Both the position numbers and the translations under genes were made by a program. Positions 11,878 through 23,554 of a stretch of 64,000 nt of DNA are shown piece after piece. The stretch covers positions 1,884,501-1,948,500 of the forward strand of contig NC_059553.1 in NCBI RefSeq assembly GCF_905220415.1, in the 5' to 3' direction. Each line of letters begins with the position of its first letter. Within the stretch, counting starts at the first letter, position 1. A model generated the notes under the pieces. It had not been told where the DNA came from. It saw only the letters and a program-made list of their open reading frames with translations, and did not search any database. This DNA comes from Colias croceus (Eukaryota > Arthropoda > Insecta > Lepidoptera > Pieridae).

Positions 11878-12364
11878 TTTTTTTTTTTTTTTTTTTTTAT
11901 TATAGAGGGAAAAAATACTGTTAAGTATCTCAGGTCAAGATCTGCGACCTGGTATGTCGGTCTCGATCATGGTCTCATGGTCCATACCGACTAAAACAAC
12001 CCTCTTTCTCCCGACCATATCCCCGCGGGATGGCCGTTAGGCTTTACTTCGCGGGGGGACGTATAGCATTGCTGCTTTTCTCACTAATGTTCTATGCCGT
12101 CAAGCTTTTCGCAACCGTTCTTTCTTTCGTAATTCTTTCAGAACCTCCGTTGCATAAGCGCTCGTTGCTTCCCACGATTCTTTGTTTGACAACATCACTC
12201 CGATTATGTTCTCAGGACATACTTTTCTTCCCATTGTTGTTTCCCAGGTGTCCCGGGCTTCTTTGTATGCTGGACATATAAAGAAAACATGTTCTGCATT
12301 TTCGTCTTGTCCACAGGTGGGGCATTCTGGAGAATCTTCATGCTTAAACCGATGTAGGTAAGGT
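11878..12364 (-). mobile_element. 5'-truncated R1-like LINE insertion with poly(A) and target duplication
   Basis: On the minus strand the insert ends in about 20 A residues (T run at 11878-11899). The same AAGTTTGTGAGGAT flanks both sides (11864-11877 and 12365-12378), a 14-bp target-site duplication. Inside are the last codons of an ORF2 and a 3' untranslated region. About 490 bp of a multi-kilobase element remain. Confidence 0.8.
12100..12363 (-). pseudogene. R1-like LINE ORF2 C-terminus with zinc knuckle
   Basis: 88 open codons end in TGA (12102-12100). The protein has CPTCGQDENAEHVFFIC, a Cx2Cx8Hx4C zinc knuckle, followed by PAYKEARDTWE and a Lys/Arg/Glu-rich end. Such a C-terminal knuckle after the reverse transcriptase is typical of R1-clade and related non-LTR elements. 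The reverse transcriptase itself has been lost to 5' truncation. No frame disruption is visible in what remains. Confidence 0.75.
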
Positions 12365-12376
12365 AAGTTTGTGAGG

Positions 12377-12483
<107 letters not shown>

Positions 12484-13081
12484 TTTGTTACTCTTTCACT
12501 TTCACGCAAATACTACTGAAACGATTGCAATGAAATTTAGCACACATATAGAGGGTAACTTGGATTAACACATAGGATAGGTTTCATCCCGGAAATCTCA
12601 CAGGAACGGGAACTATGCGGGTTTCTCTTGCAAAACGCGGGCGAAGCCGCGGGCCGAAAGCTAGTATGTATATAAATGTATATACAAATTGATATGTTTG
12701 CTACCCGTCCGACTAGTGCCCTTCCGGCCATATGTGAATTTTATCCTCATATCCTTTTACAGAGTAATAGTAATAGATGACACTCCATTAAATGGCTTAC
12801 CAGTTACTATAATTAATTAAGCAAATTTAATTGAATTTTATGTACCCCTTTAATTACGAGACAACTGTGATCCGTGAATTTATTACCCAAATTAAATAAT
12901 ACGCAGAGCAGGGTGGAACAAACCCATTGTATTGAAATTTACTGAGGGAAGGTCACGGTATTTAACTATATTGTATATATGCATGAAACGTAAATACTAC
13001 CTACTTAGTGTTATATTGTGTTAAATTTCCGAGTAAGTGTTTGTTTCTATACAGTATAGATAGAGTAGTTTGCGAGGTAGG

Positions 13082-13258
13082 TTTTTAAGCTATTGCATAG
13101 CTTCTATCGCGGGCCTTGAGCGCGGGGACCGAATCGAGAAATTCCGTAACGAAAAAACCTCACGCTCCCCACTCCGACGGGCGGAGGTGTGGCTTGAATG
13201 CATAGCATGCAATAGCTTTACCGTGGCAGTCCCCGAGTGCCACACGTCGTTTTTTTTT
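13082..13258 (+). repeat. GC-rich structured repeat, copy 1
   Basis: It runs from TTTTTAAGCTATTGCATAGC to CACACGTCG plus nine T. The ends pair (AAGCTATTGCAT with ATGCAATAGCTT), and a final hairpin GTGGCA...TGCCAC precedes the T run. It is almost identical to the copy at 23555-23733 over the first 118 bp despite lying in AT-rich DNA. The pairing ends and the T run suggest a pol III RNA or a SINE derived from one. I do not recognise the parent RNA. Confidence 0.7.
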
Positions 13259-13618
13259 ACTTTTACAAAATATGTTTTATTGGTCATTCGCTCTTTATAT
13301 TACCCGGCCATTCATTTGGAAAACTATTATCCGGAGTGCACTGCATTCGAGGAACGATATTTATAGTTAATTAATTTATCTGCGATGGACTTTTATGATT
13401 CGGCAGGATAAATTACGTAAGGTTCAGCAAAAAATTAAAAGAGCCATTTTTCATTAATAAACGATTTTACGCTGCAATTCGGTCGTATTATAGCTTCAAA
13501 GTATGTGTGTTGCTTTGGTATTTTTAATACGTTTTATTTAAAAAAATTAAGGAGTGTGCGTTTTTTGTCGGAATATCTTGTAACATAAAATTCATATTTC
13601 CAGAATTAATGCCAATAA

Positions 13619-13793
13619 GGGCCGATTTTTCAATCCTTGGTTAAAATTTATTCGTCTAATAAAGTAATACATGAACATTTTAAAATGTCACCTGTAAACT
13701 GTCAAATACGGACAGTTAGTATACATTTTTGAAATGGTAGCTTAATACGTTATTCGATGGATAAGTTTTAACCAAGGATTGAAAAATCAGCCC
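13619..13793. mobile_element. PIF/Harbinger-like MITE, 175 bp, TAA target duplication
   Basis: GGGCCGATTTTTCAATCCTT at the left is mirrored by AAGGATTGAAAAATCAGCCC at the right, and the arms extend through TTAAAA and further. TAA flanks both sides (13616-13618, 13794-13796). A second copy is at 60989-61166. Confidence 0.7.
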
Positions 13794-13846
13794 TAAATAA
13801 AATAAAATAATGACAATTAATAACATGTTATTATAAAAAATTGAAG

Positions 13847-13975
13847 GTTGCCTGGCAGAGATGGCTTTGAGCCATAAGGCCGCCATTTGTACATCTTAAA
13901 TAGCTCTGTTTTATGTACTTTTATTTTAATATGTTGTACAATAAAGAGTAAATAAATAAATAAATAAAATAAATG
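13847..13975 (+). mobile_element. LINE 3' tail with AATAAA and (TAAA)n
   Basis: GGTTGCCTGGCAGAGATGGC, AAGGCCGCCATTTGTACATC, a TTGTACAATAAAGAG signal (AATAAA at 13942-13947) and a (TAAA)n tail form a typical non-LTR 3' end. A shorter copy of the same tail is at 63327-63382. Confidence 0.65.
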
Positions 13976-14866
13976 ACAATGTAACGTAGGTGGTCATTCT
14001 TGTACTTCTGGGAATGTTAACAAAATCTATGTTATATTTTAGCACACTCTATGATTCGTGTAATAAACTGATCCTTTGAAGAATAATTATTATATTGAAA
14101 ATTCCGAAACATATAAATTACATAGTTTATCAATTACATTATTTGTTTCTAAAGAGAGTTTTAAAACTACGCAAAACTCAAAACTAAGCACAGTTATGAA
14201 ATTTTCTCAACTTTTCCTTTAAATTTGCACTCGATTTTGTACACGCGAATTACTTTTTTTGGCAAATAGGCCTTTGAATTTTTAAAATCTTCTTTCTTGA
14301 ATTGTCAAAGTTCAAACGAAGTTTCGCCTTGTTATATAAATTTGGTTTTACAAGTAAAATTGTATTCAATCAAATTTTAAAGTTGTTATTAGTTTGTTTG
14401 TGTTATAGATAACATAGAGAATGGGGTATAATTTTATAATTTAATGAATCTCCGATTTTAGAATCGATAAATAACCTAGGCATCAATGTAAAAATTACGT
14501 AGATTAGATATTAATTAAAAAACAAATAGGATTTGTTGCATGTTTAATACAGTTTCATCAATAAATAAATGTTCATATTTCGGCACTAAACTTCAAATAA
14601 CTTTCAACACAACATGGAACATCAAACCGTGTGATAAATCTAAATATTTGTAATAATAAAAGTTTGTCTATCGCAAAAGGAGCAATATCAGTCTATGTTG
14701 GTGCAATTTCTTTGAAAGAAATCCGAAACTTTACCGTACGTTGTGTATTGTGGATCTTATATAATGGCTGTTAATATTTTCTTGTGAAATTTTGCCGAAT
14801 GAAATGGAGTGAACCATTGATGTCTCTATATAAAATCTATTAAAATGCTTTATCTATACTAAGATT
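13976..14866. other. Stretch without recognisable genes
   Basis: AT-rich DNA with no long frame, RNA gene or clear repeat. Confidence 0.5.
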
Positions 14867-15012
14867 GAAAAGCTGAAGAGTTTGTTTGTTTGAACGCGCT
14901 CAGGGTCTAAAGATTGTCTGTGCCAAATTTCATCAAAATCGGTCCAGTAGTTTATGAGTCTATTCATTACAATCAAACAAACAAAGTTTTCCTCTTTATA
15001 ATATTAGTGTAG
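14867..15012. repeat. Family B-related repeat hybrid
   Basis: It starts like family B (AGCTGAAGAGTTTGTTTG, GAACGCGCTCAGG) but then reads AAATTTCATCAAAATCGGTC and ends in AACAAAGTTTTCCTCTTTAT and ATATTAGTGTAG. This looks like two related repeats joined head to head. Confidence 0.5.
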
Positions 15013-15023
15013 ATGTAGACTAC

Positions 15024-15265
15024 ACTAGCTTTCCGCCCGCAGCTTCGCCCGCGCCGTCAAAGAAAAACCCGCATAGTTTCCGTTCCCGTGAGATTTCCGG
15101 GATAAAACCTATTCCATGTCCCGGGGTAAAAAGTAGCCTATGTCCTTTCTCGGGTATCAAAATATCTCTATACCAAAATTCATGCAAATTGGTTCAGTAG
15201 TTAAGGCGTGATTGAGTAACAGACAGACAGACAGAGTTACTTTCGCATTTATAATATTAGTATGG
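15024..15265 (-). repeat. Family A CTAG-type short repeat
   Basis: Complete copy: CTAGCTTTCCGCCCGCAGC at one end, GGGATAAAACCTATTCC and ACCCGAGAAAGGACATAGG (reverse) inside, a short CAGACAGACAGACAG tract, and TTATAATATTAGTATGG at the other end. Confidence 0.8.
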
Positions 15266-16430
15266 ATTCTTTCAAATAAATATAATTTGAATTTTAAAGA
15301 TTAACGTCATGACGTATGAGTTGCCAATGACGTTAAGGTTGGTTAATTAATAATTAGTCACACAGGAGAATATTTCACTTTTAAGTCTTCGAGTAGCCTT
15401 CAAAATAAATTATTAAACCCCTTAACCAAGAAGCCCTTAACCGATCACAAGTCTATCGGGAGTGACATATTAGTAACTAATTAAAAAGTAATTCGCCGTT
15501 AGGACCGAAGTACGGACTCCTTTGGAATGAAACCTTTAATTAAGGGCCGGTGTATTTGAGTGTGCACGAAACAGACATATGTCGGGGTACCCTTTTCATT
15601 GTCGGTGACGCGTGGGATTTGCCCTACTGTGGTATTGTGTTCGAGTTCGAGTCGAGATCGTGTCGAGTTCGAGTTAATAATGGGTTCGAATTATTTTATT
15701 ATCATATGAGGTAGGGTAGGCTTATTTAACGGACTTAAAAAAAGAAGAGGTATGCTTAAAATACTTTAAACATTAGACGGAAACAGAGGTTTTTTTTTCG
15801 ATTAAATTATATAATTATATACCTATTTGCTAACTAAAAAGTTAAAAAGAATAATTTATGTATAGAAGGTAAGATATAAAGAATAATCATTAATCAAAAT
15901 TCAGAAGCAAAATTTATGTAAATCGGTCATTTCAAACTTTGAGGGAATAATAGTAGTGGTCGAAGTAAGTGTGAAGTCACTATGACCACTATGTCTGAAT
16001 ATTATTGAGACGTACCTTATGTAATTTAGTATAAAATATGAATATTAAAAGATCTATTTAGTCGATATAATTATTTAAACTCTCGTTAATAATTTAGGCT
16101 TCACAGAATGTATTTATTAGAAATATCAACGTTTGACATTGATTCATTAATTATTAATAACAGACTAATTATGTTCTACCAAATGTAACTAACGATTACA
16201 GGTATTTACAGCATGCAAACATAAATTACGAAAACTAACTATTCTATAGGAACTCTACAGCGAGAAATAATAAAAAAAAATGTCATTTCATTTTCTTTTA
16301 AGTAATCTTATTTTATCGATCAAACAATATAACATGAATATAGGAAATACTTATCGACTTTTTTTATATGCACTTCTTCTAAGATGTATAATATAACATT
16401 TATTAAATCTACAGGACAGGTGACAGGTGA
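15266..16430. other. Stretch without recognisable genes
   Basis: AT-rich. A short GAGTTC-rich patch lies at 15640-15690. No gene seen. The last part may include the start of the LINE 5' untranslated region. Confidence 0.45.
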
Positions 16431-17126
16431 CATGAAAACTTTGTGCTCCGTAAATTTAATAAAATAAAAGTACTAAAAGGTGTTAATTATCAGTGGAAAG
16501 TGACTTAAAGTGATAAGTGTAACACAAATATACAGTGGTAGTGTTATCTACGAAATAAAACCAGTACTTTTCAAAGAAAAAGTCAAAAAGTGTTATCTAA
16601 AATTTTTACCGTTAAAACAGTTTATCTTGTGGACGTCAAAACAAAAACCAATTAAAAATGATAAACTTTTAAGCCTAAGGATAATATTTATCAAAATTAC
16701 ATCAATAAACAGTGCATAATTTCTTTTCAACAACAAGTAAATAATGACATTAACCGTTTATGATTTAAAGTAGTGACATTTATGACAAAGCAAAACAACT
16801 TTATAAATGCGACACCTAGTGACTGTATTATTATATTAAACATCAATTAAACATCATAACAGAGACACCTAGTAGCAAATTGTTAAAAATACAAGTTTGC
16901 GTTAAATATATTTCAAACTTTCGCAACCTGATCTAATGTTACTGTGGCTCCGGAAGAATGCGTTAAGTTCATATAAACCGCCCGAACCTGGGATCTAATC
17001 TCGCTGGGACACATTGATAAAAATATTTTATTATTTTCTATTTTCGATTAAATCAAATTCTCTTTATCAAAAAACAGTGACTTAGATACGATAACTCAAA
17101 AATAATAAAATATAAAATTTCTAAAA

Positions 17127-18287
17127 ATGAATTCTGAATATGTCACACAAAGAATACGCAAAAATAACTTCCACAATAATTCATTTGAACAATCATTTCT
17201 GTCAGACGTGGACGGTACAAATACGAGAAGCTTACCAGACTTATCGACATGTGTAGAAGTTCAAGAATTAAATGAAAAAATAAAGAATCTTCAAATTCAA
17301 CTTGAAAGTTCAAACAATGAAATAGAAGAACTTATATTAGAAAATAACATCTTAAACAAAAAAATTGTAGAACTTGAAAAGAAAATTTTACTTTTTAACA
17401 AAATTTATAATGAACCTAATAGCAGTACAAAGAAGAAGCAATTTAATTCATTAAAAATCACGAAAATTAAACGAAAAATAAATTTTGACAAGAATGAGGA
17501 ATCTGAGGAACACCGAAGCATAAATGAAAATAAATTAAACTCTAAATACCAAGAGGCAAAAGCAATGGAAAAGAATGAAGGGATCAAAGAAAACCCAAAA
17601 AAGAGGATCTTCATTTTTGGTGGTCATCAGTGCAAGGGATTGGCTTCTTATCTTATTGCATCTAGAGTAAATTCTTGTTATGAAAAATTTGTCATATCAT
17701 CAATCACAAAACCCTTTGCCAATACAGATACTATACTGGAATCATGTTATACAATGGAATTTAGATCTACTGATAGAATCATATTAAGTGTTGGGGAACA
17801 TGATACAGACCCATTCAAATTTATGATCGAAACTGCAGCATTAGTAAAAAAATTGAAGCACATAAATATCACTCTGTTAGAAGTTAAAAATAATAGATAT
17901 TTAAATGAAGTCTAAATAAACAATTATCTCAAACAAATCTGCTCGCTATTTCCAAACTGTAATTACCTAGTCTTACCCGAATATAACAAAAGAACTATTT
18001 ATAAAAATTATCTCAAACAAATATGCAACAAAATAAATATATATATTGACTCCTATTATTACAAAAAGGAATTCTTGGTAGAAAAATCATGGCTTACTAA
18101 ACTAAAAGATTCCAAAAAAATAACATATTCTAAAAAACCTTATATAAATCATCTAGCAAACAACGGAAACATATGTGAATTGCCCAAAAAAAGCTCAATT
18201 CTTTATTATCTCATAAGGAAACCAAAGACTTCTAAACCTCACGATAACATAACAGAAAATGAACAGGAAAAGTTTTTTCGGACTTAA
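17127..18287 (+). pseudogene. LINE ORF1 with one in-frame stop
   Basis: The frame from ATG 17127 meets TAA at 17913-17915, then stays open in the same frame to TAA at 18285-18287. It therefore spans 386 sense codons with one premature stop. Residues 47-95 form a leucine-zipper coiled coil (LNEKIKNLQIQLES, LILENNILNKKIVELEKKI). A basic stretch follows. After residue 155 comes RIFIFGGHQCKGLASYL and, later, IILSVGEHDTDPF, which in spacing resembles the SGNH-hydrolase-like domain of CR1-group ORF1 proteins, although the usual GDS serine motif is not evident. ORF1 proteins bind the element RNA. No CCHC knuckles or PHD finger are present. Confidence 0.75.
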
Positions 18288-19278
18288 AAACAACAGAATA
18301 CAAACTTTAATACATCAGAACATAGCAGGTCTCTTAAATAAATTAGAAGTAATTGAACTCGCAGTACTAGAATTGGAAGAGAAACAAGAAAACAAAATAA
18401 ACATTATCTGCCTAACAGAAACATTTATTAAGAGCGGAGAAGAATCAAATGTTAGGATACAAAACTACACATTGGCAACATCTTTTTGCAGAAAAAATGA
18501 AAAACGTGGTGGATCTTGTATTCTCGTGGAAAAATCCATACAATTTAAGGTCCTTGACATATGTAATCAATACTCAGAAGAGAAAATATTCGAATGTTGT
18601 GGAGTTGATATACCACTATATAGGTGTTATATTATATGCATTTATCGAACACCGAATTCTACTATAGTACAATTCTTTAAAAAGCTTGAACTATTGCTAC
18701 ATAAAATAAATTTAAATCTAAAAGACAAGAAAAACATAATACTAACGGGTGATTTTAATATTGATATTCTAAAAAGTAATTATAATAGCAACCAACTTAA
18801 AAACATACTTAAAAACTATAATATTCGCATAAATATAAACAATCCTACACGACAGAATTCGTGTATTGATATCATAGCCAGTACATGCGAAAATGCTGAG
18901 GGTACAACTATGCAACTATTTTTATCAGACCATGATACCTGTCAAATATTACATTTTGAACTGAACACATTAGAAAAAAATAATAATTACTACTTCGTCA
19001 AATCACGTGATTACTCAATAGATAATATTAATAAATTCAAACGATACTTAAATTGCCTCTCCTGGAATGATGTTTTTAGTGAAAACGATCCTAACAAAGC
19101 CTTTAATAATTTTCATACATTCTTTTGTCTTTTGTACAACTTATGTTTTCCGATTTACAAAAAAATCGTCAAATGTTGTGCTACAAGAATAAAATGGGCA
19201 ACTAAAGGAATTAAAATAGCTAGTGCAAAAAAAGGCAATTTCGGTATCAGTATTACAAAACAAAAAGAATGGACATGA
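18259..19278 (+). pseudogene. LINE ORF2, endonuclease part
   Basis: First 339 codons of ORF2, starting inside ORF1. It is an apurinic-type endonuclease (EEP fold) that nicks the target DNA for retrotransposition. Catalytic motifs are all visible: N21 (HQNIAGL), E54 (LTETF), Y129/R130 (IYRTPN), D165 and N167 (LTGDFNIDIL), D204 (CIDIIAS) and D224/H225 (LSDHDT). The frame is lost near an A7 run at 19227-19233. The other frame continues the expected linker (RQF, then YYKTK) into the reverse transcriptase segment, so a single-base indel in the run explains the break. Confidence 0.85.
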
Positions 19279-21087
19279 AATATAATTTTAAAATTTACTC
19301 AAAGACATTAAGAAGCTGTATTGATTGTTCGAAAAGAATGTTAAGTGAAAAATACATAAAACGCTCTAATAATAAAATAAGAGCGACCTGGGATTTGATA
19401 AAAAATTGCCATTCTGAAAAAAATTTGACACCAAACTGCATTAACAAATTGAGAATTGATGACATGGAAATTATTGAATCTTTGACTATTGCAAATAAAT
19501 TTAACAACTATTTCATAAACTTGACTAATGATGACAAAAATGCAGCTATTTTTAATTATTCTGACTATAGATATAATATTGACACAGTAAACAATAGTAT
19601 ATTTTTAATACCAACTGATATATCTGAAATTATAAACATAATACAATCACTCAAAAATACAAAAGCTGTTGGCTATGATTCTGTGTGTACATTGGTGCTT
19701 AAGCAATGTAAAAATAATATTGCGCATGTCTTAGAGCATATTATAAATGAATGCTTTAACCAAGGCGTATTCCCTGAAGCACTTAAATTATCAGTTGTAA
19801 AACCTCTACATAAAAAAGGAAATAAAACCGAAATGGGCAACTATCGGCCTATTACCCTGATTTCAATTTTCTCTAAAATCTTTGAAAAAACAATCTATAA
19901 GAGATTTTATGATTTCTTCAGTAAAAATAATGTCATCAATACTCAACAAAACGGTTTTCAAAAGAATAAATCAACTACGCTAGCTATCTTCTCAGTGATA
20001 AAAACAATTACTGAGAGTATTGATAAGAAACTACCTGTAACATCTATCTTCTTTGACTTATCAAAAGCTTTTGATTTCGTAAACCACAATATTTTAACAT
20101 ATAAATGTGAGAAATATGGAATTAGGGGCCCGGCCTATGATTTGATAAAAAGCTATCTGGCAAATAGGAAACAATATGTGGAAATATTAAATAAAGATGA
20201 AAATCAGGAAATGATGGCTTACAAATCAGCATATCAACATAATAGATATGGAGTACCCCAAGGGAGTCTACTTGGACCGTTACTATTTTTAATATATATT
20301 AATGACTTGCCAAAAATAACGAGATATGACTGTATTTTATTCGCTGATGACATTTGTTTAACAATTCCTGACGATCTGAAAGAGACTAATAATTATAACG
20401 TGACTTTAAATAATTCTATTCATAATATAATAAGCTGGTTAAAATGTAATGGATTGACTCCAAATTTAACAAAAACAAAATGCATGCAATTTTTAAATTA
20501 TAAAACGCAGAGATTTCCTATTAATATTAAATATAATGACGAACAGATACAACAAGTAAATAGTATACAATTTCTAGGACTACGATTGGACGAAAACTTA
20601 AATTGGAAACTTCAATGCGACACAATGTGCTCTAAAATAAATAAGTTTGTTTTTGCTATAAGAAAATTAAGAAGAACTATTTCATACGAAGCTGCTTTAA
20701 CTGCTTATCATGCTTATGTTGGCTCTGTCTTAAGATATAGCATTATTTTTTGGGGTAACTCGACAGACGCCATTAAAGTATTTATTGGTCAAAAAAAATG
20801 CATAAGAGCACTTTGTAACGCATTTCCTCTGGATTCCTGCAGACCATTGTTTAGGAGATGTAGAATATTGACGTTAACTGGAATTTATCTATTAGAGGCT
20901 GCTCTTTTCGTGAAAAAACATTACAAGATCTTCAATAGTGCAGGGGAGAACTGTCAACTTGGACAGAGAGACCCGACCAGGTTGATAATACCAAAGCACA
21001 GAACAACTTTATGTAAAAAAAATGCATATATCATGGCCATAAATATATTTAACGCCTTACCTAAAAATATAAGAGAGCTACCGTTAA
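19269..21087 (+). pseudogene. LINE ORF2, reverse transcriptase part
   Basis: Continuation of ORF2 in the shifted frame. The RNA-dependent DNA polymerase shows the standard motifs: KTKAVGYDS-like NTKAVGYD near residue 135, FFDLSKAFDFVNH with the first catalytic Asp at D263, GVPQGSLLGPLLFLIYIND, and FADD with D360/D361. A fingers/thumb domain follows, ending in NIRELP. The frame then runs 24 codons into a foreign insertion and stops at 21158. The true C-terminus resumes at 21538. Confidence 0.85.
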
Positions 21088-21537
21088 GAGGGGTTAGGCG
21101 GTCAGCGAAAATTCAGCTATTCGGGCCTGAGGTAAGCGGTGAGGGGGTCCGCGTTTAGTATGGAATCAACGTGCTCGAAACTAAAAATCGTAAGCGCCAT
21201 TCACATTTTTATCAAAAAGTGAATGAAAATATTTAGTATTTTCTAAATCTAAAACAGTCACGAAATCGAGAAGGTAAATATCTATGTATTTGTGATTTTA
21301 TACGAATTATTATCGTAAAATACGGTTGTAATGAGCATTTATATGATATTTTAGAGGTAACTTCAGGATTTTTTTTTATCGAGCAAAATTTTTCCAATCG
21401 TGTTTTGGAAACAGTCATCCCATCACATATACGTTCTGTAATACATATTAGAAATTTCAGTGCGAAAAAACTTCAATATTTTCAGTTATAGCTCATAGAA
21501 AACAGTCCATTTTGCGATGTTCACCTACTAAGGGCCC
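21088..21537. mobile_element. 450-bp piggyBac-type (TTAA) non-autonomous insertion
   Basis: The insert is flanked by TTAA at 21084-21087 and 21538-21541. Taking out the insert plus one TTAA puts the retrotransposon ORF2 exactly back in frame, which fixes the boundaries. The ends (GAGGGGTTAGGCGGTCAGC and, in reverse, GGGCCCTTAGTAGGTGAAC) agree at about 11 of 19 positions, so the inverted repeats are imperfect. The GC-rich left 70 bp differ from the AT-rich remainder. No coding capacity. Confidence 0.75.
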
Positions 21538-21624
21538 TTAAATAGATTTAAGTTTAAGCTTAAAAACTGGTTAATTGACAAATGCTATTATAATTTAAAT
21601 GAATTTTTTGATGCAAATATGTAA
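21538..21624 (+). pseudogene. LINE ORF2 C-terminal 28 codons
   Basis: These codons read LNRFKFKLKNWLIDKCYYN and on to a TAA at 21622-21624. A lysine-rich, WLI-containing end is usual for CR1/Jockey-superfamily ORF2. It is separated from the rest of the protein only by the TTAA insert. Confidence 0.8.
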
Positions 21625-21830
21625 TAATTTATTATAATTTATTTTAATTTGATTTGAATCTCTGTCATCATCGCTAATAAAATGTTTATAATTTATATTA
21701 AAATTTAAAATTTAACAAGCACTGTAAAATTTAGTTAATGTAACTATTCGCATGCCAGCTGAGACTGGCGAATTGTGTAGAACATGTTCTCTCATAACAC
21801 CAATGTATTACCACTTTTCTTGCGAATAAA

Positions 21831-21855
21831 TTCATTTCATTTCATTTCATTTCAT
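21831..21855. repeat. (ATTTC)n tail of the LINE
   Basis: Four to five CATTT units directly after GCGAATAAATT mark the 3' terminus of the retrotransposon. Confidence 0.85.
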
Positions 21856-22435
21856 TTCTACTACTCGAACTACTTAAATTCGAACCTGGAACACAATAGA
21901 GATTTTAATGAGTTCTAGAACAAATAGTAGGGGTGGTTAGCATCATGTACTAACTGAATATTGTTTGCCAGCACAGAGATAGTAACAGACTATGTCTGGG
22001 GAAATTTCACATTCTGTTTGCAGATATATGACTCTAACTAGGTGATGTACGTGACTTCGCTTGTGAAAATTGTTCCTATAAGATTTCCTTCCTATTTGAT
22101 TTACTTTAAATCACAATGCTTATCAGAAATACGGAAAAAAGGCCCCCGTTAGTATTGTTACTTGAATAAATATTAAATACTTACTATACTGTATAATTTT
22201 ACAAGGAAGAAATGGATTCGGAATCGAAAAACACGCTGTTACGAATACCTATAATATACTATAGGACCTAGTTTAATTATTGAAAAAATATCGATCATAA
22301 AAAAGGTTGTTATCCGAACAATGAAGAAAATTTTTGGAATAAATGTAACGGAAAATTATTTCGCGTAAGTATAGAAACTCAATTATAGAAATCACAGACG
22401 TAGAAAGCTAGATAAGTAAGTACTTACTGATAGAT

Positions 22436-22578
22436 ATACAGATTTACTCGTTTTATATTTAAAAGCTTATTATTGCCAATTATTTACTCATTAGGCTAAG
22501 TACTTTCAATATCAATTTAAATTTTTTTGATGTCTACAATAGTTAGGGAATAATCGCCTGTGCACACTTAATGATTAC
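22436..22578 (+). repeat. Left inverted arm of a composite block
   Basis: TACTCGTTTTATATTTAAAA, TTTACTCATTAGGCTAAGTA, then AATCGCCTGTGCACACTTAA. The same order in reverse complement occurs at 25828-25970, with about 75-80% identity by eye. Confidence 0.65.
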
Positions 22579-23159
22579 ATCCAGTATAAAACATTATTAT
22601 TATCTTGGTATTTGATAAATAATTGTCTTTTTCGATGTGGTATATAGAAAGAAAACTGGTTGAAATAAACGGTATCATCTAAGTTTTGTAATAATAAATA
22701 AAAATATGAATTATGGAGCTAATTTTGTTATATTTATTACCTTATTTTATATTTATTATACATTCATAACCCATAAATAAATCCAAACGTTGATACAATA
22801 TAATAGGTATCTAAACTGTCCGTCTAAACATTTACGTAAAACATTATTAGAAGTTTCTAGTACTATATATCCTTGTTCACTGTACCTTGATTCTAACATC
22901 ATTAAAGGTAATTCATATGTTTGCACATACAATTATATATATACGTTATATCCCACAAATTGCGGAGATCCTTCTGTTTGTTCATTGTAAATATTCGTAC
23001 AGACAATTCCAATACACAATGCTTTAACAAGTAACAACAGTATTACGTGATTACTGAATTATATTATTGTATGAAATAACATTGTTTAATTGAAGACGTA
23101 TAATTATAAATTCTGTTTCATTAACTTTAAATTACGATTAGGACGAAGCTTTTGCTATG
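22579..23159. other. Stretch without recognisable genes
   Basis: AT-rich. Nothing could be supported here. Confidence 0.45.
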
Positions 23160-23312
23160 ATATTAAATTTTCGTTTGTCGACCTGGTTCGAGTGGCAGGG
23201 GGCCGCTGGATGCAGGCCGCCGGTGACCGGTCGTAGGTCGGTTGAAATACTTGAGGAAGGTCTTTGTCCAGAAGTGGACGTCCCACGGCTGAAACGACGA
23301 CGACGACGACGA
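23160..23312 (+). mobile_element. LINE 3' end fragment with (ACG)n tail
   Basis: A diverged coding tail reads GRWMQAAGDRS in one frame and FVQKWTSHG then TGA in another. It is followed by an ACGACG tract (23294-23312). A WTS-G stop end with a trinucleotide tail is common in lepidopteran RTE-like or Jockey-like LINEs; the clade is uncertain. Confidence 0.5.
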
Positions 23313-23445
23313 TTGTTTTTCAGCGTTGATTTTTATTCACTTCCTAAAGAATGTGTTACGATATTTGGAATAAGTTCAGAGGAAAGTAAGTACCTATATA
23401 AAGAAAAAGAACGACTGCTTAAAGTTATCATAATGAAGCGTTTTC

Positions 23446-23530
23446 TTATTAACACGAAGGTGATGAAGTTGTAGATACTCTGTAGTTTTCATGGCATAAG
23501 TATTTGTGGTGGCAATAGCGTGATGTATAA
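23446..23530 (+). repeat. 85-bp block repeated inside the MITE at 24145
   Basis: TTATTAACACGAAGGTGATG through GCGTGATGTATAA is identical to 24187-24271. It lacks the long inverted ends that surround the second copy, so it is a fragment of the same element. It abuts the GC-rich structured repeat. Confidence 0.75.
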
Positions 23531-23554
23531 ATAAACATGTTATTCTCAAAATAT

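Larger units (their letters stand above)
17100..21857 (+). mobile_element. CR1/Daphne-like non-LTR retrotransposon, nearly full length, nested insert
   Basis: ORF1 (17127-18287), ORF2 endonuclease and reverse transcriptase (18259-21087 and 21538-21624), a 3' untranslated region and a terminal (ATTTC)n tail (21831-21855) occur in the right order. ORF2 overlaps ORF1 by 29 bp in the +1 frame. Damage is slight: one stop in ORF1, a one-base shift in ORF2, and a 450-bp insertion at TTAA. The 5' boundary is unclear; the untranslated leader may begin several hundred bases before 17100. The 3' tail of short tandem repeats and the ORF1 type favour the CR1/Daphne group, which is inference. Confidence 0.85.

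Noticed and set aside
13070..13366. Frames in both directions over the GC-rich structured repeat (and at 23537-23725)
   Set aside because: GC-rich repeats lack stops by composition. The shared protein-like strings come from the repeat, not from a gene.
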